DNA of 64,000 nt from Lophius americanus (GCA_037951165.1 JBBDHG010000015.1:1-64000), one strand, 5' to 3'; counted from the stretch's first letter, positions 23,101 to 33,549 are shown. Numbers and translations: made by a program. Notes: generated from the sequence alone by a model not told the origin.

Positions 23101-24075
23101 CACGTGCACTTTGCACCATGGGACAGTATACTATTCAAGATGTCCACATTTCAAACTGCACATTTAATTGAATTTAATTGAATGTTATGTTATTCTGTAA
23201 TATGCTCTTGGCTGCTGTAACCCTGCAATTTCCCCGTTGTGGGACTAATAAAGGTTTATCTTATCTCTTACCCCCATAAACCTTACTGTGAAAAAGAACT
23301 GGATTGATTTTGGCAAAGGTCAGTTTCAGAAAAATGTTTTTGACTGTAACTACCCCAACTAGTAGTCCAGTTGTCTCTAAATTTAGCAAAAATGAATTGA
23401 AAACAGAAAATCTGTCTTGTTTATTACTGAGTTCATAAAAAATGGTTAACTGTATTTATCTTCATTATTGTATCATTGTGGGATCTGATCTTAGAGCACA
23501 TTGCTATCTGATCTTAGAGCACATTGCTATCTTCATAGAAATAGTTATGTTGAGTCGATAAGGACTGTTTGAGATTATTAATGAGTCACATTTCATTTGA
23601 GGAGTTCCATAAGGAGGACTGCTTGTGCAGCGGAGAAGTTTGGGGGGCTTTTTGATACGACACCCGTCCTGTGTAGGATGACATGGTAGATCTAGTTTGG
23701 AAGAGGGAGGTTGGAGCATCAGCATTAACTTTTTAAACTTTTCTTTTTTGTTCAGAAAAACAAGCTTTGTCAAGCACTTACCAAAAGTAAACAAGTGTAG
23801 GTCAGCAAGACATTATCTGGATGTTATGCTTGTTGTGAGTCCGGACTATTGCTGAGCGTCAGGTTTAACCCTAACCCTTTCTTCATACTCAGATCTGAGT
23901 TGCTGTGGTGTTGTGATTCACCTCGCCGTGTCTTTGTGTGTCTCTGTCCTCCTCAGTAGATGGAGAGAAGCTGGTGATGAAGGGGGCAAATTTGACCAGC
24001 AAGGAGATGCTGAGGGCATTTCAGTCACGGTGCACAGCAAAGGATCCACAGGAAAAAGCTGCAGCAAAGAAATAA
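20080..24075 (+). CDS. mrpl53: mitochondrial large-subunit ribosomal protein mL53 (three exons)
   Basis: Complete gene with exons 20,080-20,174, 21,189-21,301 and 23,957-24,075, all at GT-AG borders with matching phases (phase 2, then phase 1). It encodes 108 residues; human MRPL53 has about 112. mL53 is a vertebrate-type addition to the mitochondrial 39S ribosomal subunit, made in the cytosol and imported. Recognition rests on the order IQFCPFESNVRSTR (about residues 19-32), then EKVRGTNLNC and DGEKLVMKGANLTSKEMLRAF, which aligns along its length with the family. The CPF segment belongs to the thioredoxin-like fold. Intron 1 holds a SINE scrap; intron 2 holds a decayed LINE and a copy of the 150-bp-unit repeat. 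No lesion was seen in the exons. Confidence 0.93.
20945..21060 (+). mobile_element. tRNA-derived SINE fragment in mrpl53 intron 1
   Basis: CAGCCCTGGAGGTTGAGCAG and TCGTCCGCTTCTCGGAAGAT followed by GGTTCGATGCC, a box B-type sequence, match the head of the same SINE type seen at 14,535-14,800. The body and tail are lost. Confidence 0.6.
21189..21301 (+). CDS. mrpl53: mrpl53 exon 2
   Basis: Acceptor CTTTCCCCACAG, donor G|GTACGT. It encodes REFLAMVGSEKVRGTNLNC and continues to SEPVVDITY, the most conserved part of the protein. Confidence 0.93.
21650..23275 (+). mobile_element. decayed non-LTR retrotransposon (LINE) in mrpl53 intron 2
   Basis: Broken frames encode parts of a LINE pol protein in order: an RKWSQETEEALKDCF segment (21,667-21,711), NNKPWISPDIK (about 21,848), a KTSCVVPLPKTPHP palm segment (22,277), a GVDDAIIFLLHRALSHLE segment (22,426) and the catalytic FSDD box in KFSDDSAIVG (22,768). 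The 3' tail reads CCCCGTTGTGGGACTAATAA and ends in TTATC units (about 23,258-23,270). Frameshifts, stops and an internal deletion near 22,140 make it inactive. It belongs to the jockey/CR1-like group, perhaps Rex1-like, but the family is not certain. It lies in sense orientation relative to the host gene. Confidence 0.85.
23280..23460 (-). repeat. 150-bp-unit dispersed repeat, partial copy 4 (reverse)
   Basis: CCTTACTGTGAAAAAGAACT and GGATTGATTTTGGCAAAGGT match the reverse complement of the family's head landmarks, also seen at 40,870. It lies directly after the LINE tail. Confidence 0.6.
23483..23531. repeat. exact 23-bp tandem duplication
   Basis: ATCTGATCTTAGAGCACATT plus GCT occurs twice in a row. 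It is a small slippage-type duplication inside mrpl53 intron 2. Confidence 0.9.
23957..24075 (+). CDS. mrpl53: mrpl53 exon 3
   Basis: The acceptor is TCCTCCTCAG before TAGATGG, which keeps the length seen in human MRPL53 and gives Val-Asp-Gly-Glu at the junction. The next AG, 3 nt later, is a possible alternative that would drop one residue. It ends KDPQEKAAAKK and TAA. Confidence 0.9.
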
Positions 24076-24127
24076 CATTTCTCCTGATAAATATGTCTTT
24101 GTATGTATGAATATTTTGAGTATTTAT

Positions 24128-24133
24128 AATAAA
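24128..24133 (+). terminator. mrpl53: mrpl53 poly(A) signal
   Basis: AATAAA 53 nt after the stop codon, giving a very short 3' UTR. Confidence 0.8.
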
Positions 24134-24237
24134 AGTGTTAAAATATGGTGTCTCTGGTTTGAATTAAATTTTCACATATTTACTGAGTAAGTACAGCTCT
24201 ATTTAAGGACCACATGTCATGAGGCAGTACTTTTAAC

Positions 24238-24510
24238 ATTGAGCTACTCTCTCCTCTGTTCACAGGACATCAATTAAAATGCTTTAACTGCTAAATCATT
24301 TCTGATCGGTAAAGGATCACGTTGTGTGTTTTTGCATCATGTGATGTTCACCTGATAACAGAGACTGTTCCAGCATCAGAGAGAGCATTATGGAAGATCC
24401 AGCTTTAACAAAGAAGGATTAAGTGTCATTTAGGAAGAGAGTTTCAGGTGCAGCCTCATTGGAAAATAAAAGAACCAACCTTTGTTTTTGTTAACTAAAA
24501 TCCTGTCCCC
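24238..24510 (+). repeat. 290-bp duplicated sequence, copy B
   Basis: Second copy of the sequence at 15,960-16,250, starting about 100 bp after the mrpl53 poly(A) signal. It shares the pyrimidine-rich CTCTCTCCTCTGTTCACAGG, which looks like a splice acceptor, and the AAAATAAAAG segment near its end. Confidence 0.7.
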
Positions 24511-25060
24511 TCCACAATCCACAATTCGTTCTATGAAGCAACAATTCTATTTTAACTAACCATTCTTACTTTCAGGGGAATTTGTTCAATAAAATCTCCA
24601 GCAAGCAAAGTTATAATAATAATAATAATAATACATTTAATTTATAATGCACTTTACATCATCTACATCTAATCTTACAACAATTCTACCGTGTAATTAT
24701 CTCCTAAAGAAGTGCGTGTTTAAATTATTACTTTTCTTTGTTTTGTTTTGAAGTTGATAATTTAGCTTTGGAAAAGTGCTATACAAATATAGTGCATTAT
24801 TATTACATTATCAAAGTAAGTAATGGTTAGATCCAACACTACACCTACCATGAGGCTTTGCGAGTGTTTGTAGTAAGGAGATGTATCACTGCTGCCTCGT
24901 TTATAATTATTTTACTCTTGAGAGAGACAAGAAAGTTAAAGAAAAATATTTTCATTATCATAAGAGTTAAATATACATATGTTTCCTAGAATTGAAAAAA
25001 ATAATCAAATCGCGATAAAAACTTCACATCTTTTGGGGAAGAGTGTGGGGGCGGGATTTA
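24511..25060. other. intergenic AT-rich spacer
   Basis: Contains a short (TAA)n run near 24,614-24,633 and no gene. It separates mrpl53 from the FABP gene; both are on the plus strand. Confidence 0.4.
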
Positions 25061-25064
25061 AATA

Positions 25065-25136
25065 CTATTACGTGACGTTGCAGGCTGTGATTGGCTTCTG
25101 CTGCGTGGCTTCATATCGGGTTCTCCCTTTAAAAAC
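25065..25136 (+). promoter_or_regulatory. fabp proximal promoter
   Basis: From 5' to 3': TACGTGACGTTG (CRE/E-box-like, about 25,069), an inverted CCAAT box GATTGGC (about 25,088-25,094) and a TATA-like TTTAAAAA at about 25,128-25,135. The TATA-like box is about 85 nt before the ATG, a normal spacing for a FABP gene with a short 5' UTR. Confidence 0.6.
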
Positions 25137-25217
25137 CTGCGAATTCTCTCATTCAAAGAGATCAGAACCCACACATTCCTGGTTACCGAGGTGGATATCA
25201 TAGCACAAACTGCAAAA

Positions 25218-25290
25218 ATGGTTGAGAACTTTGTCGGGACGTGGAAGATGATCTCCAGCGAGAACTTTGACGACTATATGAAAGCAATTG
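25218..25290 (+). CDS. fabp11a: fabp exon 1
   Basis: Encodes residues 1-24 plus one base, starting MVENFVGTWK. The 73-nt length is the family standard. Donor G|GTAGGA. Confidence 0.93.
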
Positions 25291-26764
25291 GTAGGAGAGA
25301 GTTTAATATATTAATTAACCAATGAGCTTAATTGGCGTACAAACTGATGTAGCTGTTTAAAAGAAGAGTCAAGCACATGTATTTTATGATGGATAAACTC
25401 CTTACTACTTCTAAAATTATATTCATTTTATTACAGGAACGATCTTGAGATAATCTGAGAATTTTTTTTTTCATTTTATACTAATAATGATAGTTGATTC
25501 AAATTTTATCTACACGCTTTAAAGCATATCCATCCCTTAAATTTCACTATATCTACGTGAATATATGTTGATCATGATGCACTGCTTGATCTGCAGGTGT
25601 AGGATTTGCGGTCCGGCAGGTGGGGAATCGGACCAAGCCCAATTTGATAGTGACCGTGGACGATCAGGGGATTGTTTGCATGAAGAGTCAGAGCACCTTC
25701 AAAACCACCGAGATCAAGTTCAAGCTCGACGAGCCGTTTGAGGAGACGACCGCCGACGACAGGAAGACCAGGGTTAGTGAATCCTGAGTGCAGGGGAGGG
25801 AGAGAGATCTCAGCCTGGTGGTCTTTTCTGTGCAGGGATGAAGGGCTTGTCTCTGTTGTGTCGCCCTGCAGACCGTGGTTACTCTGGAGAATGGCAAACT
25901 TGTGCAGAAACAGACCTGGGATGGCAAAGAAACCAACATAGAGAGGGAGATCTCAGATGGGAAATTGATAGCGGTAAGTTGTTCATTCTCTGACACATTT
26001 ATCTGATAATCCTCATCACTCATAAGCAGACATGCAACTTTTTTTTCACTTTCCCATTTCATAAATTCTGAAGTCTTTTGCCTACTTTCCTCTTGAAAGA
26101 GAGAGAAATGAAGTATTTTAAAGTAAAGATGATCAAATCAGTCTTAAACTTGTGTGGTCACCATTCAGCCATAACATTAAACCCACCCGGCTGGAGATGT
26201 CTATAGATCCCACTTTTGGATGCCAGACCAGCTCCTACAAGCAAAGTTTGTTCTGACACCTTTGTAGAAGAACCAGCATTCCTCCAGTAGCCCAGTAGTA
26301 GCCTTTGCTCCTCACGCGAGGAACAGTTTGCTAGTTTCTAACCACTGCAGAACTGTAACACCCAAAAACAAAATACAGTCGTGGAGCTACTTTATCTAAA
26401 GCCTGCCCATTTGTCCTGATTGCGACACATCGACCTCCAGAACAAAATGTTCACTTGCTGCCTGATACATCCCACCCACTGACAGGTGCCATTGGAACGA
26501 GATAATCAATGTTATTCTGACTTCACCGGCAAGTGGTTATAATGTTACAGGTGTTCAGTGTATAATTAAGTACAAAAAAAAGTAAATATTGCAGAGTGTA
26601 TATTTTATGGACTTTAAAGTGTTATGTAAGAACAACCTCTGCATGACTAATCTCCTCCCCGAGCTGCACCTCCTTTGTCCTTCAGCTCTGATTTCTCTCT
26701 TCTCCCGCAGAAATGCATAATGGGAGAAGTGGTGGCGGTCAGGATGTACGTAAAGGAGGCATGA
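25218..26764 (+). CDS. fabp11a: fatty acid-binding protein, FABP4/FABP11 type (four exons)
   Basis: Complete gene with the canonical FABP structure: exons 25,218-25,290 (73 nt), 25,597-25,772 (176 nt), 25,872-25,973 (102 nt) and 26,711-26,764 (54 nt with TGA). All borders are GT-AG and phases match. It encodes 134 residues. The family forms a ten-stranded beta barrel that carries fatty acids in the cytosol. The N-terminal signature GTWKMISSENFDDYMKAIG, the ETTADDRK turn and the QTWDGKE strand are present. Predicted carboxylate-binding residues Arg108, Arg128 and Tyr130 (RMY) are intact. Similarity is closest to adipocyte FABP4 and the teleost fabp11 lineage; which paralogue (fabp11a, fabp11b, fabp4a) is uncertain. 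It lies 1.1 kb downstream of mrpl53. Confidence 0.93.
25597..25772 (+). CDS. fabp11a: fabp exon 2
   Basis: Acceptor GATCTGCAG, donor AGG|GTTAGT. It is 176 nt, one codon longer than FABP4 because of an extra residue in the VDDQGI loop. It encodes GVGFAVRQVGNRTKPN through TTADDRKTR. Confidence 0.92.
25872..25973 (+). CDS. fabp11a: fabp exon 3
   Basis: 102 nt, the family standard length, after a 99-bp intron. It encodes TVVTLENGKLVQKQTWDGKE and on to GKLIA. Donor GCG|GTAAGT. Confidence 0.93.
26163..26562 (-). mobile_element. Tc1-like deletion derivative in fabp intron 3
   Basis: Ends CAGCCATAACATTAAACCCA (26,166) and GTGGTTATAATGTTACAGGT (26,533) are imperfect inverted repeats. On the minus strand the segment from 26,562 to 26,400 reads like the 5' part of fish Tc1-like elements (AACATTGATTATCTCGTTCC, TGGCACCTGTCAGTGGGTGG). 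Most of the transposase is missing, leaving a 400-bp MITE-like remnant. Confidence 0.75.
26711..26764 (+). CDS. fabp11a: fabp exon 4
   Basis: Acceptor CTCTTCTCCCGCAG. It encodes KCIMGEVVAVRMYVKEA and TGA, including the RxY pair that binds the ligand carboxylate. Confidence 0.93.
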   Translation, partial: KCIMGEVVAVRMYVKEA

Positions 26765-26952
26765 GGGGGTCCCTGGAGCCCCCTCTTCGGACGACAGGCT
26801 CAGTTCAATGAGCGAAATACCAAACTAAAGTATCGGCCGGTTGTGCTCTTACCACTATTTACCTTCACTGTGTTGCCTAAATTAAAATTCTGTGCCTTTG
26901 TTCTCCAAAATGATACATTTGCTTTCATTTGGATTTTTTTTTTGATGATTTG

Positions 26953-26958
26953 AATAAA
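26953..26958 (+). terminator. fabp11a: fabp poly(A) signal
   Basis: AATAAA about 190 nt after the stop codon, followed by a GT-rich downstream element TTGTGTGTGTG. Confidence 0.8.
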
Positions 26959-26989
26959 AATGAGAATTTGCAAAACCTTGTGTGTGTGA

Positions 26990-27984
26990 GTTTATGAATG
27001 GTAATTATTAGCAGTAGTGGTCGGTTTCTCTGTAAGGTAAATAAATCAGTAATGGCATTCTTGAGAGGATTCCAGTTATCGGGCCGAGCTGCTCTTTCGG
27101 GAACATCTGCTTTTACCTTCTAGCACTTTCAGATTTGATCCAAACGTAAAGTCGGTTATAAATAAAATGTATTACTATTATTATATCGCCTCAAGTTTTA
27201 ACATTACTCCAATCAGTCAACATGATATCCCATTTTCCAAATACGGACTTTTTAGGTTTCCCTATTTTGATTAAAAGGCAATATCCACATCTTATTACAT
27301 TTCATCAAAAGGTCAAGAAGTGAACTTTCAATCACCCTGACGGTTTGTGCAGCTCTTTGAGGAATGTCTTATTTTGTACCTATAGATCATGCGGGGATGT
27401 CAGTGAGGAAATGTATCCCCCCTTCCTTTGTGCGAGGTCGAACATTTCCCATTATTGCTTGTGTACCGGCAGCTGGACGCACATGGAGAAAAAAATAAAT
27501 GCATTATGGGTAGCCCCCACCCTTTGGTTGCTGGTGGAGTGTTTGTTTGTGTGTGTTGGGAGGGATTGTTCCGGAGACAGCCGCTACATTCCCATATCAG
27601 GAAAAGGGAGACAATGTTGCTGATTGGAGCTGATGGCCGAAGCGCCGACGACGCTTGGGAACATGAGGGTTTGTGGAAAGTGAGGATTTATGTGAGCTTT
27701 TGGGGGGATTCCAAGTTGATGAGAGCATCCAGAGGGTCAACAGTGTAGAATTGTATTAGTGCATCATGGGTCATGTTTTTAACAGCTGGTTAAATAAGTT
27801 AAAACAGGAACAATTTCTATTCTACACTTGTACACATCCAGTGAAAAAGAGAAAGGGCATGGAATTGAGATGATGGCGCGGTTATAATGAAATATATCTC
27901 TATTTATCCGCCTCTCAAGGGCCCAAAAGTGTCAAATGCTTAAAAAAACAACAGAACAAAACAATAGGCCTATGTGGCCATTCC
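26990..27984. other. intergenic stretch, nothing recognised
   Basis: Two overlapping frames at 27,345-27,748 have no recognised domain or splice sites. Confidence 0.35.
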
Positions 27985-28600
27985 AGACAGCAAGGGTATG
28001 TTGTCAAAAAGTCCCCAATCCCCTGTGTTGTACAATCAATACCAGTGATTGAACTCCTCAAATTGAATGTGAAGTTAGGGCCGAAAAAATAATGCTTTTT
28101 TTCACAAATAGAAAAATAATCTGAACTATTTGCGTAAAATATGAATCTATATACGATAAGATAGATCTCCTCCTAGCCGGACCAACAAGTAAGAATTTAT
28201 GGTGAGTAAATCATAAACTATTAGAATGAAATACAATATATGTACAAGACAAACATCTTCAAGTTGATTCATATGCGCCAAATAACTAACTAATAAGAAG
28301 TTATAACCTAAAAACAGTGTTTATCATTAAAAAAAAAAAAACTCCCCTTGTGAGTTAAACTAAACTACTATACTATAGTTCTGATCTATAAGAGTAAAAG
28401 GTAGAAATACATTCTTTTGCAACAAATTTCGACTGAATTGGATGGTTGAGAAATTATGGGCGATAGGAGATAAAGTTCTCCCAAGTGTCGGATATAAACG
28501 GATCTGATGTGAGCGATGATGTTGAAGTTTCCATTGTATCGCTGACTTTTCGGGGATATAACTTTCTTCCTGTTTACAGTGTATGATCATTTCCATCAAC
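27985..28600 (+). repeat. 150-bp-unit dispersed repeat, copy 5
   Basis: It starts near GACAGCAAGGGT, then CCCCAATCCCCTGTGTTGTA, GAACTCCTCAAATTGAATGT, and two to three internal units with GATAAGATAGATCTCCTCCT and GACCAACAAGTAAGAATTTA. The tail is GATCTGATGTGAGCGATGAT. Confidence 0.75.
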
Positions 28601-30585
28601 TACACTTAACTCAGAAATTTTAGTTATAATGACACATTTTTAAGTTGCAGTAATTACTAACATCATTAAGTGAACTCAATTTATCAAAAAAAAATAATGA
28701 ATTGAAATCCACAGAAACACTTCGCTTTCATGCCAGAAACTAAAAACATTTCAGTACCACGTTACTACGTGATAATGTTTCATGTTATAAAGTGATACAT
28801 TTTACATTTTGACAGGAAACCTTTCAAATTATAAAACGTGAAGATATTCTTGTAAAAACGTGACAAATGATCACGCTATGATGCGAAAATGATCTTTCTC
28901 AATATCTGTGCGCACAAACCGCACTGCATGCTGGATACTCTGTTTGCAGATTATAGACTTGCTCTCGGAACAGAATCATTTTCTCACAGCCTGGGAGAAA
29001 AGATCACATCTGCTGCGGATTGCCTTACAGGTGCAGTGCTTGTGATCCGCAGGCGTCTCCGCCACTGTGTTTGGATAGCAGCGGGGTACCAGGCAGATCT
29101 CCACTCCCTTATTTGCTCTCAGATATGCTGGATAGGATGATCATTGGTGTTACTCAAGTAATCCAAATACAATCAGAAACCAGAGCCAGGGAGATTGAGA
29201 CAGTTGAGGCGTCAAAATTCTGCAAGTTTCTCCAAGAGAAGTTTTTTTTTTTTGACATTTTTGCACGTGTTTTATTTTAAAGATCTGCTAAGGCAGCAGC
29301 TGTACAGAATATAGTTTGCCTGAGACGCAACATCGGAAATAAGACTTGATTAGCTGGAGGCTGTGCTGGAGAGAGAGGGAGGTATTCTACTGCAGAGGAA
29401 AGGTCCTGATCCTCCTTGGCTGCTCGGCGAGGACAAACCTGACATCAGCAGAGTGTTTTCTGAGGGCAAATTAGGAAAGAGTTCAGGAAGGAGCGAGATA
29501 GTGAGAGGCCAACCAGGAGGAGGAAAGAGGAAGAACAAAGAGTAGTGTTCTCGTCCTGGAGAAAAGACCTTGCTTATAATGTCAGAGGTGGAAGAAATAT
29601 TCCAGTCCTAACCTTAGGTTGGAGTCTGAGGCCAGGAATTAATCTTATCTTATATATATCTTAATAATATCTTATCTGGAAAAACGTGTCTTTGTTTTAG
29701 GTTCCATTTAGTTTGTAACTAAACAAACAAACTACTTTTTGTTTATTATCTGATATACATAAAACTAGAAGAGAAAAAAGGCGAATGCAATCATCCCCCC
29801 CCCCCCCCCCCCCCCCCCCCACACGTTTTGAATGTGTGTTGTCAAGCCACACTGAAGGTACCTTGTTGACATTGAGGTTGTTTTGCGTGCAGAAAGATTG
29901 TCTTGGACCTGAGAAGAATGAACTCACATCCTTTGCATAACATCTGGAAAACGCCACTTGACTCGCAGCGTTGACACCCTTCCTCTGCTTGTATTAAACT
30001 TAAAGTCCGTCAAACACAAACATCTTTCATGTTCAAGAAGATCAACCTGGCCCCAGCTTTATTCTCATGCTGCGTCACATGGGACTCCTGGACTTAAAGG
30101 TACTGTCCAAGTCCATTAAAAGGGACTTTTAAACCAGTTAGTCCTCTAAAAACATTTTTTCACATGTATTTGTCATATATTTTGTAGGAGTCCTTCTTTA
30201 TAAAGCTCGTTTAGGGTGGCTGTCAGGGGCAAACACAGCGCCAGTGAAGAAAAAAAAGAAAAAAGATAAGTAAAAAGCAAATTCAGGAAACCTCATCATC
30301 AATTTGAAAACACGCTGCAAAAGCCGCAAGACAACGGTAGCGTTTACGAAGCGCAAGGAAAATTACATATACGATATATTACACAAACATTGAATGATAT
30401 TTTGATTAGCCATGGTAGCGTCACATAACTTCCTGGTCATGCAGTCATGTGACATAGAATAAAACTTTTTTTATCATTTTGAAAAATCAACATAATAATG
30501 ACGCTAACATGTACAAAACCCAAAGCTTCAGTGAACAAGAGGTATTATACCTGCTACAGAAAACTTTTAAACACCATGGCGCTTA
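28601..30585. other. non-coding stretch with C homopolymer
   Basis: No supported gene. A 26-C run lies at 29,795-29,820. The segment 29,028-29,140, after the acceptor-like TTGCCTTACAG, is open in two frames but has no recognised domain. Confidence 0.35.
29795..29820. repeat. poly(C) homopolymer
   Basis: 26 consecutive C residues, G-quadruplex-capable on the minus strand. Its length may be imprecise in the assembly. Confidence 0.95.
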
Positions 30586-30589
30586 CTGA

Positions 30590-30885
30590 TTCCAGCTGTC
30601 GTCATGGCGACGTGTACAAGCTTTACCGCCAAAAGTTTTCCAGCCATAATTTCTCAACAATTGGTCTGATTTAGTCCAAATTTGGTGAATGGAATCAACT
30701 TGGAGAGTTCTGTCTAGTGGATACCATACTTTACTCCAAAAGTTAATACGTTACTCACTAGGGGGAGCTTTCTCTACGCAAAACCCTGTTTTTCTGGACA
30801 TAATTTCACATTTAATTTGAGGAGTTGAATCAGAGGAAATGCTTGTACAACGCAGGTGATTGGGTTTTTTTTTTTTTTAGATGTA
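30590..30885 (-). repeat. 150-bp-unit dispersed repeat, copy 6 (reverse)
   Basis: Reads CATAATTTCTCAACAATTGG, TCTGATTTAGTCCAAATTTG, CTCACTAGGGGGAGCTTTCT, then AATTTGAGGAGTTGAATCAG, the reverse complements of the family landmarks in reversed order. Confidence 0.8.
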
Positions 30886-31255
30886 CCCTTGGTGTTTGGG
30901 ATGATAGCGTAGGCATAGTTTAACTCTAGGATGCTGAGCAGCAGTATAAACAGCCAGAATCATCTTTGTCTCTGTCTTTCGGCTGCTCCCTTTCATGGTC
31001 GCCAGCGCTGATCATCTTTTTCCATCCTGCTGGCTACCAATATCCGTTTCCTGTTCCACATGTTGATTTAGCATACGTTTACAGACGGAGAATGAAGAGG
31101 AGATGAGCCTTTATTACATCAGATAACCCGATGACTTCAGATTTCTCACTGTGGCTCCATGTTGAGACTGACTCACTTTGATATCAGGAAAATTTCAGTA
31201 AAAAAAACAGACAATATTACAAATTCCCTCTGCCACTCTTTGTGTTTGGCTACAG

Positions 31256-31395
31256 GGTGGAGACCATCCTCCATCGGCTCTACACCTACCCTCTCCACAA
31301 GACCCAAGGCACCTATACAGACCCAAAGTCGCGTCTCCAAGGGCAACCAAGGAGCTGGGCATAACTATGTCAGCGGAGGCCCCACTGAACTGTAG
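31256..31395 (+). CDS. candidate terminal exon of an unrecognised gene
   Basis: Acceptor CTTTGTGTTTGGCTACAG ends at 31,255 after a pyrimidine-rich tract. Two nucleotides and 45 codons follow, then TAG. The peptide is Ser/Thr/Pro-rich, WRPSSIGSTPTLSTRPKAPI near its start and HNYVSGGPTEL at its end, as in a disordered C-terminal tail; the last three residues could act as a PDZ-type end. A 527-bp stretch without genes follows, then AATAAA at 31,923, as expected for a 3' UTR. No upstream exons could be assigned within the window. The protein family is not recognised. Confidence 0.45.
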
Positions 31396-31945
31396 GGAGG
31401 CTTTCTTTCTACTCAACCTGAAATTAGTTTAGCCTGAACTCAGATTTCATCAACAAGTCTATGAATGCTGTGCAGGCTGTGCCTTGTCTGGTTCTGGAGA
31501 GGCAGGCAGTTCCTTTATCTCCCCAAAACACTCCGAGACACATGTCTGGGATTCCAGGAAGGGACACTGTTTAGGATCAGACTTCAGCATAACTCTCTTG
31601 TTGTCTTTACTCAGGTCTAATTAATACCTTCTCACACCATCTGCAATTTTCCTCACCATATAAAACAATATCATGTGCAATTATATCTAACGCTAATAGA
31701 TAATAGTTTCCTGTTAAGCCTAACCCAATTATGAAAGTATTTATTTATGTAATCCTGCTGTGCAGTATTCCAGTAGTCACTTTATGTACAGAATGTGATT
31801 TATTTCGATTTGTTTTTCTAATTATTGCCGTTTCAGCCCTTTTACTTTTGTGTTTTTCTTTATTTTGTTATTGAGCCAAATGCAACGTAATATCCTTCTG
31901 CTCTGGTGGATAGTATGCTGACAATAAAGTTAAGCTTGAATGTGA
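31396..31945 (+). other. probable 3' UTR of the terminal exon at 31,256
   Basis: Repeat-free sequence between the TAG and the AATAAA at 31,923-31,928. It includes TTTATTTATG and TGTATAGA-type AU-rich phrases. Confidence 0.4.
31923..31928 (+). terminator. poly(A) signal
   Basis: GACAATAAAG hexamer 528 nt after the stop of the candidate terminal exon. Confidence 0.45.
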
Positions 31946-31979
31946 AATATATAGGAATAAAGAAATTTGCAACTGGGCC

Positions 31980-32800
31980 TATGCTTTCGTCCCAGAGAAG
32001 CCAGGGTGTATCCCCGGAAACTCCCCGATCCTCCCTCTGACTAAATCGGATCAATGGTTGAGAAAATATGTCCGGAAAACTTCTGTCAGAAATGTACTAC
32101 TGACTTATGCCAAAATCAATCCAGTTCTTCCTCACACTGAAGCCTAAGGGTGCAAACAATTTGAAAATCGTCCATGGAAATGTTTTGGAGTTATGACTGG
32201 AGAACTGTGTTCTCTAGAAGGAAAAAAAAACCCCTAGTGATTAGAATATGAACATTCAGAGTTAAATATCACACATACGAGATCGATCTCATTGAGTCGA
32301 TTCATACGCATCCGAATTTTGGACTAAATTGGACTGTTTCTTGAGAATTTATGGCTGAAACACTTTTGGAGATATGGTGTCAGACATTTAAAACCTCTTC
32401 CAAAAATCAATCCAGTTCTCCCTTGTACTAAGATCTATGAAGGTATTACATTTTAAACTCATCCATGAAATAGTTTGTGAGTTATGTCCAGGAAACAGTG
32501 TTTTTCTCAAAGTAAATATCCCCATCGTGAGTACAATCTGAATTATGAAGTAAATATGAGTTTTAAGAGTAGATCTCCATGAGTTTATTCATACAAATCA
32601 AATTTAGACTAAACCAGAACAACAGTTGAGAAATTATGGCCCGGAAACTCTTCAAAAATAGCAGTTAGAGGTTTCAGAAAACCTGAAGTGTGACATATTC
32701 CTGTGCGTCTCTCCGTTGATTCCTAATTGAATAGCGAGATAGATTGATTTCGTAGGGCGGCGTGTTGAAAGAATACCCTAAATATGTCAGTTCTCGGCAA
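31980..32800 (+). repeat. 150-bp-unit dispersed repeat, copy 7
   Basis: Long copy (about 800 bp) with several internal units. Recurrent landmarks include AATCCAGTTCTTCCTCACAC (32,107) and its second occurrence near 32,407, GATCGATCTCATTGAGTCGA (32,280) and AGTAGATCTCCATGAGTTTA (32,568). Confidence 0.75.
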
Positions 32801-33545
32801 AGCCGGCTCAGAATATAACTTCTGAAGCCCTCTGTACTGTATATGAGGAAATACACCTTTGCCCTTTGGGACAGCTTAAAGAATTGTTTTTCAACTCCTG
32901 TCAGCAGGAGTTCCTGTCAGAACTCAGCACAGAGTGAGACCTCTGTCAGTGATTGTACAGCTCACAGGAAGGATGATGGAAATCTGAAAAGTGAGGCCAT
33001 AAAAACCAGATCATACACAATAGATTCCCCCTGGAGAGCAACACACTACGGCTTTCATGCATATACAAGCACATTTCCCTGCTTGCCCTTCAATGCAAGA
33101 GTTTCTCTGTTCTACAACAGATGAGTAACGAGGCCTCACTCAGAAATGTTGGTATTTTCTGCTCTGAATCCACCATAAGTCACCACAATGTGGAGCTTAT
33201 CCATTTGTTCTCCCCCCTATGACTACTGTGTGACGGGACATGTGATCTTTAATCTGGAAGGGGTGATGGAGATGCAGGGGTGAGGAATGGGTTGTTTTTA
33301 AGAGAGTGAGACTCAGCTTGAATGGAGATTCATGTTCATATAAATATTATGAGTGTGCGTGTTTGTGTGTGTATGTGTGGAATGCAAAAACTAACGATCT
33401 TTGTTTCTTCACATCAAGCATTCTTTGAGCCAAACTGTCAAAAAGAACTCAGTGACATGCAGAGTGGTTTATTTTCTGCTAGGAACCGCATGAGCAGAAA
33501 TTCCAGAAACGGATGCTAACATCAAATGCTAACCTAAGCTAACGC
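32801..33545. other. non-coding stretch
   Basis: A frame at 32,843-33,124 contains a small palindrome (CTCCTGTCAGCAGGAG near 32,894) but no recognised domain. A short GT patch is at 33,354-33,378. Confidence 0.35.
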
Positions 33546-33549
33546 TGTC

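Noticed and set aside
32843..33124. 93-codon plus-strand frame as an exon
   Set aside because: No recognised domain, no strong acceptor and donor, and it adjoins a repeat copy.
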